In this document: positions 16,184-24,351 of the stretch, one piece after another
How positions within the stretch are numbered: the first letter of the stretch is position 1
Layout of the letters: each line of letters begins with the position of its first letter
Source: Parcubacteria group bacterium Gr01-1014_13
GTDB lineage: Bacteria; Patescibacteria; ABY1; Magasanikbacterales; GWA2-37-8
Direction of reading: 5' to 3'
NCBI GenBank assembly: GCA_007376295.1
Contig: VMGB01000001.1
Location: 248,001-312,000, forward strand
DNA length: 64,000 nucleotides
Position numbers and translations under genes: made by a program
Notes under the pieces: generated by a model
Seen by the model: the letters and a program-made list of their open reading frames with translations, nothing else
What the model was told of the DNA's origin: nothing
The model's database searches: none

Positions 16184-17593
16184 ATGACAAAACGTATTCA
16201 CTTTATTGGCATCTGCGGTGTAGCGATGAGCGCCTTAGCTGCAGCTTTCCATAAAGAAGGCTGGGAAGTTAGTGGTAGTGATGTCGGGTTTTTCCCGCCG
16301 ATTTCTGATTATCTGAAAGATAATAATATTTCATTTTACCCTGGCTGGCATCCAGAAAAAATGGTTGAGAGTGGCGATCCAGATATTGTGGTGGTGGGCA
16401 ATGTGGCCTCATCTACAAACGCCGAATTTATTTTCGCGCGTAAAAATAATTTAAATTATAAATCCTATCCGGAAGTTATTGCGCAGTACGTAGTGCAAAA
16501 TAATTCAGCTGTGTGCGCTGGCACCTACGGCAAAACATCCAGTGCTGCCCTCCTAACCCTTATCCTAGAAAAAGCCGGCATCAATCCATCATATATGTTT
16601 GGCGGACTAAGCTTAAATTTACCAGTTAGCGCCAAAATAAATAGCACAGAAAACAAAAATGGCTGGAGCGTGCTTGAGGGAGACGAGTACAAGACTGCTC
16701 GCTGGGATAGTCGGCCAAAATTCAAACTTTACTCCCCTACCCACCTTCTGCTGACTTCGGTTTCTTGGGATCACGCAGATCTATATCCAACCGAAGAAAC
16801 CTACTTACAAGCATTTAGAGATTTAGTCGGTATGATTCCCGCCAAAGGGTTAATTGTGGCTTGTATAGATGATTTAAAAATTAAAAATGTTTTAACCAAC
16901 AACATTAACGGGGCTAAAGTAGTAACTTACGGTAAAGATCCATCCGCAGATTACTCGTACTTACAAGCAGCGCAAACATCTGTCGGAATTTCTTTTGTTA
17001 TTAAACATAACGACACAGAATTCAATATTAACACTCCGGTTTTAGGTGAGCATATGGCAGAAAACATTTGTGGCGTATTCGCTATAGCCAAAGAAATGAA
17101 TGTTGATGAAAAATTAATTTTGGATACTATTACTGAGTTCAAAGGTATAAAAAGACGGCTGGAAAAAAGAAGCGAAGGAAAAATCACTATCTTTGATGAT
17201 TTGGGCCATTCCCCGGCTAAAGCTGCCGCCACACTTAAAACCCTGCGCGCTATTTATCCCACAAACAAAATAACCGCTATTTTTGAGCCAAATACCGGTA
17301 ATCGTAAATCACAATCTGCGCCTAGTTATGCAAATGCGTTTAAAGATGCTGACGAAGTAATTATCCCCTTACTTACCAAAATAAAGACTGATGCAAAAGA
17401 TATCGACCCACCATTTGACGGACAAAAATTAGCAGAAATAATTTCACAGACCCATAAAAACGCTTCGTTTATCCCAGATGATCAAAAATTAATTGAATAT
17501 ATTAAAAATAATACCAAAAAGGAAGACGTGGTCGTCTTCCTTGGTTCGCATGGATTTAGAGGGATGATTGAAGAGTTGGTCAAGGGAAATTAA
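16184..17593 (+). CDS. Mur ligase of the MurC/Mpl group
   Basis: The 469-residue protein has an N-terminal Rossmann segment (IHFIGICGVAMSALA), a P-loop AGTYGKTSSA (GKT/S), ATP/Mg residues in VLEGDEYKT, a WDHADLYP motif, and a C-terminal domain with IFDDLGHSPAK. The phrase GSDVGFFPP, the GNVASSTNAEF segment and the ARWDSRPKF stretch follow Mpl, which attaches recycled tripeptide to UDP-MurNAc, more closely than MurC. The MurC-type HH in the third motif is GH here. ATG 16184 gives a start that lines up with the Rossmann strand. Together with an NlpC-like peptidase, an Mpl-like reaction makes sense. Confidence 0.87.
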   Translation: MTKRIHFIGICGVAMSALAAAFHKEGWEVSGSDVGFFPPISDYLKDNNISFYPGWHPEKMVESGDPDIVVVGNVASSTNAEFIFARKNNLNYKSYPEVIAQYVVQNNSAVCAGTYGKTSSAALLTLILEKAGINPSYMFGGLSLNLPVSAKINSTENKNGWSVLEGDEYKTARWDSRPKFKLYSPTHLLLTSVSWDHADLYPTEETYLQAFRDLVGMIPAKGLIVACIDDLKIKNVLTNNINGAKVVTYGKDPSADYSYLQAAQTSVGISFVIKHNDTEFNINTPVLGEHMAENICGVFAIAKEMNVDEKLILDTITEFKGIKRRLEKRSEGKITIFDDLGHSPAKAAATLKTLRAIYPTNKITAIFEPNTGNRKSQSAPSYANAFKDADEVIIPLLTKIKTDAKDIDPPFDGQKLAEIISQTHKNASFIPDDQKLIEYIKNNTKKEDVVVFLGSHGFRGMIEELVKGN

Positions 17594-17598
17594 AAAGG

Positions 17599-17763
17599 TT
17601 ATTTTCCTTCGTCTACAACTTCGCAAGAGATTTCATTTTCATCCATTTTGTTTACGAGCAGTGTAATTCCGCAAACATTGCATTCGATTACATTGCCCAC
17701 GGCCAAATTTGGATAACCTGAGTAATCAACTTCGTTTTTACATTCTGGACAGATAAGTTGCAT
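17599..17763 (-). CDS. LysW-like amino-carrier zinc ribbon with altered C-terminus
   Basis: The 54-residue acidic protein has two CxxC knuckles (CPEC and CNVC) 23 residues apart around a GNVIEC turn, the plan of LysW/ArgW. LysW carries the amino group of aminoadipate or glutamate on its C-terminal Glu during lysine and arginine synthesis. Here the tail is EVVDEGK instead of the usual EDWGE, so the acceptor glutamate is not terminal. It may be a divergent carrier or only a LysW-fold zinc ribbon. ATG 17763 has a well-formed promoter. It is convergent with the Mur ligase (5 nt between stops) and divergent from a PLP enzyme. Confidence 0.75.
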   Translation of the reverse strand: MQLICPECKNEVDYSGYPNLAVGNVIECNVCGITLLVNKMDENEISCEVVDEGK

Positions 17764-17795
17764 AGGGTTAAAGTAGTTATTCTTAGGTGGAAAAT

Positions 17796-17824
17796 AGTAT
17801 ACAATAATTATAAGAATTAGGCAA
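17796..17824 (-). promoter_or_regulatory. Promoter of the LysW-like gene
   Basis: On the minus strand TTGCCT, a 17-bp spacer and TATACT lie about 32 nt before the ATG at 17763. The region is shared with the divergent PLP enzyme. Confidence 0.6.
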
Positions 17825-17834
17825 ACAGACGAGT

Positions 17835-18704
17835 ATGATAACCCCCCAACCACAAGCAAAACAACTAGCCAAAGCCCTCGGTTTAACCAGCGGGTTGTAT
17901 TTAAAACGTGAAGATTTACACCCACATGGCTCTCATAAGGGGCGGTCTATCCCGGTGATGATACAAAAATACGCCAAATCAGGCTGGAAAAATTTTTGTG
18001 TTTCTTCTTCGGGCAATGCCGCTATTTCCGCGGCCCTTACTATAAATGCATATAATACTAAACATAAAAATTCACCGCTAAATTTAAAAATATTTGTCGG
18101 AAAAAATATAGATAGCGGCAAACTAAAGACTATAAAAAAACTTTTGAATAAGAATGTACTGCTTAAAAAAATAGACAATCCAAAACAGTCCGCATTCCAG
18201 ATGGAAAAAACTGGATCGGCTAAAAACCTGCGTCAATCTACCGATGATACAGCTTTGCTTGGCTATGCCGGTTTAGCCAAAGAATTAGCTAAAATTAAAA
18301 ATCTAAAAGCTGTTTTTGTACCCACTTCAAGCGGCACTACTGCTCAGGCGCTGCATGAAGAATTTGAAAAATTAAAAATTAAGCCGCAAATTCATATCGT
18401 GCAAACTCCGGCCTGTCATCCGATGGTTAAATCCACTATTCCGATGGGTGCATCGCTGGCAACTGCAATTGTAGACAATGTTGGCTTCCGCAAAGAAGCC
18501 GTACGGAAAGGAATGCTAGAAAGTGGAGGTAGTGGTTGGATAGCAACGGACAAAGATATTTCTGAAGCAAAAGCATTAATTAAAAAAACTGAAAATATAG
18601 ACGTATCGGCCAATAGCGCCTTGTCTGTGGTTGGTTTGACTCAAGCCATAAAAAACAAAATGGGCTTTAGCGGCCCAGTTGTTTGTATTCTTACCGGCAG
18701 ATAA
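17835..18704 (+). CDS. Fold-type II PLP enzyme, threonine synthase/dehydratase-like
   Basis: The 289-residue protein has the Schiff-base lysine in GSHKGRS (about residue 36), the phosphate-binding SSSGNAAIS, a PTSSGTTAQ loop, and a C-terminal LTGR motif. These place it in the tryptophan-synthase-beta/threonine-synthase superfamily. It is shorter than threonine synthase (about 350) and lacks its extra N-terminal domain, so a single-domain threonine/serine dehydratase-like or diaminopropionate lyase-like activity is possible. The reaction cannot be fixed. It starts divergently from the LysW-like gene, so the two may share control. Confidence 0.8.
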   Translation: MITPQPQAKQLAKALGLTSGLYLKREDLHPHGSHKGRSIPVMIQKYAKSGWKNFCVSSSGNAAISAALTINAYNTKHKNSPLNLKIFVGKNIDSGKLKTIKKLLNKNVLLKKIDNPKQSAFQMEKTGSAKNLRQSTDDTALLGYAGLAKELAKIKNLKAVFVPTSSGTTAQALHEEFEKLKIKPQIHIVQTPACHPMVKSTIPMGASLATAIVDNVGFRKEAVRKGMLESGGSGWIATDKDISEAKALIKKTENIDVSANSALSVVGLTQAIKNKMGFSGPVVCILTGR

Positions 18705-18706
18705 TA

Positions 18707-20839
18707 CTATCCGTTCATCAAAATAATTTCGTCTTTGCCGTCAAAATCCACATCGGCAGTACCGACACTGCTGGCACCGGAATTAAATCCGGTAGAAACT
18801 TTGAATTGAGATAATAATTTACCGGAAATATTAAAAACTTTCACTTGCTTACTTTTACCGTTATTTAAAAGAGTAATTATTTCTGGATTTTTATCTCCAT
18901 CTAAATCCCCCACGGCGATACTTAAAGCGCCTTTTATTTTTGTATTACTAACAAAAAACCTTTTACTTATTTTGGAAATTTTGCTGTCATAAATCAAAAC
19001 TTCCGGCAAACGATTACCGGCGGTACCAACCACGACTCTATTTTCCGAGGCAATGGCTGTTGACAATCCCGCCTTATAGTTCTTGCCTAAAGGAAAAATC
19101 CCTTCTTTAATGCTCTCGCCAAAATAATTATAAATTGCTATTTTCCCACTATCGCTTTGAGAAACAATTAATGAATCATGATCTTCATTAGCTAATTTAC
19201 CTACCGCGATACGCAGATCGCCTTTGTGATCACGTCCAAAAGGATAGCCGCTGAACAACTTACCGCTAGTGTTAAATATTTCCATTTTTTGGCCTACAGC
19301 TACAATTCTTTCCTGCCTGCCATCACCATCCAAATCACCGTGATATACTTTTGAACCTCCCGGCACATCATTGTCGTAGACAAACAAACCGTTACGGACT
19401 CTGTTTCCGGTTTTATCAAAAAATTGAACGAAGTTGCCGTTGGCAAAAACAACATTTTTCAAACTTTGAAAAGTCCGCAGCAGTATCAAGCCATCCCTCG
19501 GTTGCAAAGTAACCTGGCTGACCACCGACCCATCATTTACCGAAGAGTCGCGTAAGCCGGTTATTTTTTCATATTCTCCGTTTAGATCAACTTCTTGGGG
19601 CACAGAAGTCGGGTTTACCAAAACTATTCCATTTTGGTAGTCTCTGCGCCAAACATCTTCCGCAAATTTAGATGTATTGTTTAAAGAAACCGCCGTAGAT
19701 ATTGGCTCACCCAACCTTACATCATACTCATCGTACCACCATGTCTGTCCATGATCTTGATCCCCGTAATCAAAAGAATAGAAGCCACCAAGGAGCAAAG
19801 TACTGGCCAAACCAAAACGGAATTTTTTTAAATCAGTACTTTTTCCAGTGTTGCCAGTGTTAACATTGATAATGTTAATCGGTTGGTCAGCATTACTTTC
19901 ACTGCTGTTATAAATACGCATGGAATTTTGCCAGCCCAAAAATGAAGGGAAGCTTTCCAACATGGCTCCGTTTAAATCGTTTTTATAAACATCACTAGTG
20001 GCATTGCCGACTATAGCATATTTATTGTTTGTTAACGCCCTAGTTTCATTGTAAACAAAACGCATGCCCTCCTGCCAATGAGTATCTATATCACTATCTG
20101 GTTGACCGTCTTTATTTAAATCTACGGAGTCGCCCGTAAGCCACTTAACATCTTTCCAGGCATTATCAAAAAATACTCCATCCCATAAACCCGTAGACAA
20201 GAGATCGTTGGCCACGAACTGGGCCATGTACTTATTTAACCGTATGCCGTTTATTTGCGGACTATTATCAGCGACATTTAACAGCCATGTTCCCGGCCAA
20301 AAGGTTAATTTTTTATTTTGTATATCCGTCAAATACCAACTTTCATTAATCCCTGCGGCTAATTTTTGACGCATAACGCTACTGCCGGAAGCGGCATCTG
20401 TTTTTATTTCTTGCGGTGTTATATATACCAGCATTATTATATCTGGATTAAGCTCGCGGATTTTTTTTAGAGCGCCCAAACTTTTTACTTGAGTTTCCAT
20501 ATCTAAAATAAGCAAATCCCATTTGGCTAATTCTGTTATTTTAGAATATGGAATTTCCCAGTTTAAATAATAATTGGCTTTTTTAGGACCGGATAGTACG
20601 CCAAATTTAAATACAGACGAGGAAACGGAAGGTGGAATTGGTGAAGATGAAAAATCTTGGGAAGATGCGATGGAAGAAGGTGTAAGATGGGTAGCTTTAG
20701 CTACTGATTCATAGGATTTATAAGAAAAAAGCAAACCAACATAAAGAATAGCCACTAATGTTAAAGTAGCCCCACAGGTGCGCAGTGTTTTTCCGCTGGA
20801 GCGGAATTTCGCCTTACGGCGACGAGTTTTTGTGTTCAT
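18707..20839 (-). CDS. Membrane-anchored glycosidase-like protein with FG-GAP/VCBS repeats
   Basis: The start is placed at ATG 20839; the GTG at 20866 is less likely. A basic N-terminus and one TM helix (about residues 28-45) anchor a 710-residue extracellular protein. Residues 90-400 read like a TIM-barrel putative glycosidase (LLILDMETQ, GVFFDNAWKD, ESFPSFLGW, FDYGDQDHGQTWWYDEY), similar to GHL-type hypothetical glycosyl hydrolases. It contains a Ca-binding-like DLNKDGQPD. The C-terminal third holds repeated FG-GAP-like blades with GDLDGDGRQE, GDLDGDKNPE and ADVDFDGKDE. It is divergent from an O-antigen-ligase-like gene, which hints at a role in exopolysaccharide trimming. Confidence 0.8.
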   Translation of the reverse strand: MNTKTRRRKAKFRSSGKTLRTCGATLTLVAILYVGLLFSYKSYESVAKATHLTPSSIASSQDFSSSPIPPSVSSSVFKFGVLSGPKKANYYLNWEIPYSKITELAKWDLLILDMETQVKSLGALKKIRELNPDIIMLVYITPQEIKTDAASGSSVMRQKLAAGINESWYLTDIQNKKLTFWPGTWLLNVADNSPQINGIRLNKYMAQFVANDLLSTGLWDGVFFDNAWKDVKWLTGDSVDLNKDGQPDSDIDTHWQEGMRFVYNETRALTNNKYAIVGNATSDVYKNDLNGAMLESFPSFLGWQNSMRIYNSSESNADQPINIINVNTGNTGKSTDLKKFRFGLASTLLLGGFYSFDYGDQDHGQTWWYDEYDVRLGEPISTAVSLNNTSKFAEDVWRRDYQNGIVLVNPTSVPQEVDLNGEYEKITGLRDSSVNDGSVVSQVTLQPRDGLILLRTFQSLKNVVFANGNFVQFFDKTGNRVRNGLFVYDNDVPGGSKVYHGDLDGDGRQERIVAVGQKMEIFNTSGKLFSGYPFGRDHKGDLRIAVGKLANEDHDSLIVSQSDSGKIAIYNYFGESIKEGIFPLGKNYKAGLSTAIASENRVVVGTAGNRLPEVLIYDSKISKISKRFFVSNTKIKGALSIAVGDLDGDKNPEIITLLNNGKSKQVKVFNISGKLLSQFKVSTGFNSGASSVGTADVDFDGKDEIILMNG

Positions 20840-20942
20840 TGACTTAAACGAAACCCGCAGCGCCACTACTGCCTACTGAGCGCAGCGCTTAGAACTTTAT
20901 GTTATCATTAAATCGTGTTATACTCAAATAAATACTACCAGT

Positions 20943-22313
20943 ATGCACAACCTTAAAAAATTCTCCCCCAGCAGTATTTTGGTAATACTTCTGGCTATTT
21001 TTACTATAGTAAATCCCGCCGCTGGCCTGGATGTACTGGCCTTTTTGGCTATAGCTTTTATTATCCTACAAAAAATATTTGGCGAATACTTTATCCTGGT
21101 TCTTTTGGTGACCAGACCAACTTTGGACTACTGGAGAGATAGTTATTTATTCTCCTTTAACTCATTTGATCTAAACATAAATGCAGCTTTGTCTATATTC
21201 TTATTAGTCTGGACTGCATATTTTTTTGCCAAAAATAGTTCGTATGTTAAAACGATTCCGGCCAAAACTGCCTGGCTGGCTTTTATTGCTTGGTGCTCTA
21301 TCACCGCCATCTACAGTTATGATACTGGCTCCACAGTAATAGAAACTGTCAAAGCGGCAAATATGTTCGGACTATTTGGGATTTGTTATATAATGTCTAA
21401 AAAAGACCCGGTAAAATTTAAAAAAGATTTTCTAAAAGCGCTAATCGCAGCTTCAACCATTCCTCTGCTGGTAGCAGTTTTCCAATTTTTATCCAAGACC
21501 GGCATGGATATAGATGGTATTGCCAATAGAATCTACGGCACATTCGCCCACCCTAACATCTTAGCTACCTTTACTTTATTGCTGGCAACAGTGCTGGTAA
21601 ATGAATTTTTTATTACCAAAGATCTCAGAAATATGGGGGCTGCGCCAAAGTGGGTTTGCCTGTTTTTACTGGCAATAATAGCCCTGACTTATACCAGAAT
21701 TGCCTGGATCGGAGTGGCAGCTCTTTTTATAATCGTCGGTTTGATTTATTACAAAAAAATACTTTTGTACCTTTTGGGTGGCGCAGCCTTATTCTTCATC
21801 TTGTTTTATCCTCTTAATAATTATTTAGCTACTAATTTTAACTTAAATTTACAATCAATCGGTCTGATTTCCAGACTGACTGCCAGAAATGAAGATTCAG
21901 ATTCTGTGAAATGGCGTACAGACGTGGCCAACAAAGTACTGCCGCTTTTTACAAAAAAACCGATTCTTGGCTATGGCTATGGCTCATTCCCCAAAGTTTG
22001 GGACGACAACAAAGATATTTCCAATATTTGGGACAATACTTCGGAAGCGCACAATGATTATATAAAAGTCGCTTTTGAAGCCGGTATTATCGGACTAATT
22101 TTATTCTTGAGTATTTTTTTAAGCCTGCTTTACAACCAAATTAGTTTCGCCGTAAAAAATAAATGGAAAAATATCGCCTTTATTGCCAGTATCCTAGTTT
22201 ATTTAATTCTCGGTCTCTCAGATAACATGTTGCACCACACACCAATGGTTTGGTGGCTATGGGCGGTTTGGGGCTGGTGGGCAGCGGAGTATAGGCTAAA
22301 TTCAGAAAAATAA
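20943..22313 (+). CDS. O-antigen ligase/polymerase (Wzy/WaaL)-like membrane protein
   Basis: The 456-residue protein has about eleven membrane segments and the Wzy_C region with the large periplasmic-type loop. That loop contains LGYGYGSFPKVWDD and the conserved EAHNDYIKVAFEAGIIG, where H-x-x-Y is typical of the family. Relatives polymerise or ligate lipid-linked oligosaccharides on the outer membrane face. In a cell without LPS it would act on an S-layer or exopolysaccharide glycan. A TATACT -10 lies about 18 nt before the ATG and no SD is evident. It is followed by a long hairpin terminator. Confidence 0.9.
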   Translation: MHNLKKFSPSSILVILLAIFTIVNPAAGLDVLAFLAIAFIILQKIFGEYFILVLLVTRPTLDYWRDSYLFSFNSFDLNINAALSIFLLVWTAYFFAKNSSYVKTIPAKTAWLAFIAWCSITAIYSYDTGSTVIETVKAANMFGLFGICYIMSKKDPVKFKKDFLKALIAASTIPLLVAVFQFLSKTGMDIDGIANRIYGTFAHPNILATFTLLLATVLVNEFFITKDLRNMGAAPKWVCLFLLAIIALTYTRIAWIGVAALFIIVGLIYYKKILLYLLGGAALFFILFYPLNNYLATNFNLNLQSIGLISRLTARNEDSDSVKWRTDVANKVLPLFTKKPILGYGYGSFPKVWDDNKDISNIWDNTSEAHNDYIKVAFEAGIIGLILFLSIFLSLLYNQISFAVKNKWKNIAFIASILVYLILGLSDNMLHHTPMVWWLWAVWGWWAAEYRLNSEK

Positions 22314-22325
22314 ATATAACAAAAA

Positions 22326-22393
22326 ACCACCCAGAGAGAGTCACCTAATTAAGTAATAAATTATTTAATCGGGTGATCGGGTGGTATTTTTGT
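22326..22393 (+). terminator. Long hairpin terminator after the polymerase gene
   Basis: ACCACCC...GGGTGGT encloses a second stem TCACC/GGGTGA and an AT-rich inner stem. A TATTTTT tract follows. Confidence 0.8.
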
Positions 22394-22490
22394 TAGGCAG
22401 ATAAATCTGTCTATCTTCATTCGCTACTAATAGTGAACGCAAATAGACAGATAATGCCTGAAAAAGTTCGTTAGAACTTTAATTTTTTTC
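22394..22490. other. Structured RNA-like element followed by a bidirectional hairpin
   Basis: Nested inverted repeats AGGCA/TGCCT and CTGTCTAT/ATAGACAG enclose a 7-bp hairpin TTCGCTA-CTAA-TAGTGAA. Next comes AAAGTTC-GTTA-GAACTTT with a T-run on both strands. No clear promoter lies just upstream, so the transcribed strand is uncertain. It may be a second termination zone between convergent genes. Confidence 0.45.
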
Positions 22491-22524
22491 ACCATTTTTA
22501 TTAAATGATGAATAAAATTGAAGG

Positions 22525-22578
22525 GGGAAGAGAGTTGCTGTTACAACCGCAATCTCTACTCTCTTCCCCTGCCTCACT
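22525..22578 (-). terminator. Terminator of the GC-rich lipoprotein gene
   Basis: GGGGAAGAGAGT...ACTCTCTTCCCC forms a 12-bp stem. The minus-strand 3' side then becomes T-rich. Confidence 0.75.
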
Positions 22579-22596
22579 TGCGTGAGGATTTTCCTC

Positions 22597-23388
22597 CTAG
22601 TACAGGTCGCAGCGCTTGTCCCATGTACCGCCGGCCTGGTTGGGCTCGGTGGCCGGATGGTCAGGCAATCGCTTGCACCCTGGCGTAGTCCAACGAGGGA
22701 CATCAGCCGTGGCACCTGGCAACCAAACACCGGATACAGAAGCCGGCACAACGTTGAGTCCAGCCATCGACTTGCTTGGGCAAGTGATGGCACAGTCGTG
22801 ATCCCCACCAGTCACCGTCGTTCCGACGGTAATGTTGTGGTTCAGTGTCCCCTGCTCGTTCCAGCCTTCGCAGTGATCGATGTCATTGACAGCGGCCGCG
22901 GTGAAGGTGAGGTAGAGCCCGTGACAAACAGTGGTCGTATAGCTACACGTTCCTGTGGAAGTGTTGCAAACATCGTTAGTCCAAGCGTTACCATCGTTGC
23001 AGTCATCATCGCAGGTGCATCCGGTCGGAGCGGGATTGACCGTCACAGTCACCGAGCCTTCAGCCGATCCACCGGGACCGTCGCAGTGCAAGGTGTAGGT
23101 AAAGCCCTCCTGGATGTTGGTAACCGACCAGATATCGGATTCCAGAGGAACGTGCGTAGTACCGTCCGCACCGAGGCTCCAACACGAAGTCGCGTTGGTA
23201 TAGACCCATGTGATCACGGTACTCCCACCTGCTGTGACGGTCGGGGGATTGGCTGTCCCAGTCACGGTCGGTGCTGGCTGCCCAGCGTCGCCACCTGTCA
23301 CGTCTTGAGACGTGACTCCGTCTTCGATGCAGGCTGTCATTACCATGACACTACACAGAACGAACATCGTCGCGATCGTCTTCTTCAT
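22597..23388 (-). CDS. GC-rich Cys-rich lipoprotein of unknown function
   Basis: The start codon follows AGAAGGAGAAGGAAA. The 263-residue product has a lipoprotein signal peptide with lipobox MTAC (Cys at residue 20). A threonine/serine-rich linker follows, then an Ig-like beta domain (PPTVTAGGSTVITW). A cysteine-rich segment with CTCDDDCNDGNAWTNDVC matches a motif abundant in Myxococcota and other deltaproteobacterial surface proteins, and the C-terminal region has several paired cysteines. Its GC content is far above that of the backbone, which suggests recent transfer. It would be tethered outside the cytoplasmic membrane. Confidence 0.8.
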   Translation of the reverse strand: MKKTIATMFVLCSVMVMTACIEDGVTSQDVTGGDAGQPAPTVTGTANPPTVTAGGSTVITWVYTNATSCWSLGADGTTHVPLESDIWSVTNIQEGFTYTLHCDGPGGSAEGSVTVTVNPAPTGCTCDDDCNDGNAWTNDVCNTSTGTCSYTTTVCHGLYLTFTAAAVNDIDHCEGWNEQGTLNHNITVGTTVTGGDHDCAITCPSKSMAGLNVVPASVSGVWLPGATADVPRWTTPGCKRLPDHPATEPNQAGGTWDKRCDLY

Positions 23389-23519
23389 TTTCCTTCTCCT
23401 TCTTCTAGTTTTTGGGTTTATCCCAAGAAATTTTGTCTTATCCCGAGCATTCGAGATAAGGTACCGCCGGATTTTACATCCGTTATCACCACTTCAAATG
23501 GAAACGATGATAATTAGAC

Positions 23520-23553
23520 GCTCCGACTCAATCATTTTAATGATTAAGTCGGA
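23520..23553 (-). terminator. Terminator of the beta-barrel-like gene
   Basis: A 14-bp imperfect stem CTCCGACTTAATCAT/ATGATTGAGTCGGAG lies just after the stop at 23562. Its trailing U-tract is weak. Confidence 0.65.
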
Positions 23554-23561
23554 GGTTGTCC

Positions 23562-24191
23562 CTAGAACAGATAACTGAGCGTGAGTCCTTGGTAGGACAC
23601 CAGCTTTGTTTCTCTATCCCCAGGGACAGGGTAGGTGGCCGCTCCGAGTCCAGCTGAGGCTTCCACCGAAAAGTGGTTGATCTCGAACTGGAGATGAAAC
23701 GATCCGCCGACAATTCTTTCACTGGCCTGCTCCTTGGGATGACCAAGGACTTGGGTGCAGTAGAGTAGATCAGTTCCGAGACCGATGCTGAAATGCTTGC
23801 CGAGGCTTCGCATCGCAGCCAGTCCGGAATCGAACGCTACATCACCCCAACCTTTCTTGCAGCTACCTGCCCGAAAGGTTGCGTGTAGCCTCCACGACGA
23901 GTCGGCATATCCGATTTCGCCGATGAGGCCAGCAGTAGGAGAAAGGTATGTCCGGGCAGGAAAACCCACCCCAACACTGAACCCGCCACGCAGAGCGAGA
24001 TTGCCTGCTGTCGGGGAGAACTCGTGGATTCGCTGTACAACGTACGGCACTTCCACGACTACATCTTCTCCGACGCCAGGTACCTTGACCACGGTGTCCT
24101 TGGGAACCTCTGGGGTTCCGTTGGGCGGGGTTTCGGCAAAGACGATACTCGTCATCATCAGAAACATGAACGTGAAAGCAACCTTCTTCAT
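23562..24191 (-). CDS. Secreted outer-membrane beta-barrel-like protein
   Basis: The 209-residue protein has a clear signal peptide with probable cleavage after VFA (residue 19). A Pro/Val-rich stalk of about 25 residues follows, then alternating hydrophobic strands (GGFSVGVGF, GLIGEIGYAD, LHATFRAGS, FSIGLGTDLLYC, FHLQFEINHFSVEAS). It ends in LTLSYLF, and a C-terminal aromatic residue is the BAM recognition signal of outer-membrane barrels. An outer-membrane protein is unexpected in CPR, which is generally thought to lack an outer membrane. The composition is GC-rich like its neighbours. Start: ATG with AAGGAAGAG upstream. Confidence 0.72.
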   Translation of the reverse strand: MKKVAFTFMFLMMTSIVFAETPPNGTPEVPKDTVVKVPGVGEDVVVEVPYVVQRIHEFSPTAGNLALRGGFSVGVGFPARTYLSPTAGLIGEIGYADSSWRLHATFRAGSCKKGWGDVAFDSGLAAMRSLGKHFSIGLGTDLLYCTQVLGHPKEQASERIVGGSFHLQFEINHFSVEASAGLGAATYPVPGDRETKLVSYQGLTLSYLF

Positions 24192-24298
24192 CTTTTCTCT
24201 TCCTTTCGCCTTTGGTAGGCATTGTCAATTGTAAAAAACGATCTACTTCACCTCCTTAAAATATTTTCTACTTTAGGAAGATGAAGATGGATCGTGCG

Positions 24299-24322
24299 AG
24301 TTTCCTATACTCGCACGGGTTA
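24299..24322 (-). terminator. Hairpin after the coiled-coil membrane gene
   Basis: GTGCGAGT-ATAGGAA-ACTCGCAC is a strong 8-bp stem with no proper T-run. It could also protect the 3' end or act in the leader of the next gene. Confidence 0.5.
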
Positions 24323-24351
24323 GACTGGTCCCGCACAATGCGGAACAACAG

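Noticed and set aside
17764..17925. Long N-terminal extension on the LysW-like protein
   Set aside because: It overlaps the divergent PLP gene and the promoter. ATG 17763 gives the family length.
22582..23517. Long plus-strand frame (311 codons) opposite the GC-rich lipoprotein gene
   Set aside because: It has no SD or promoter and is rich in Arg/Ser as expected for the antisense of a GC-rich gene. The minus-strand frame has a lipobox and SD.
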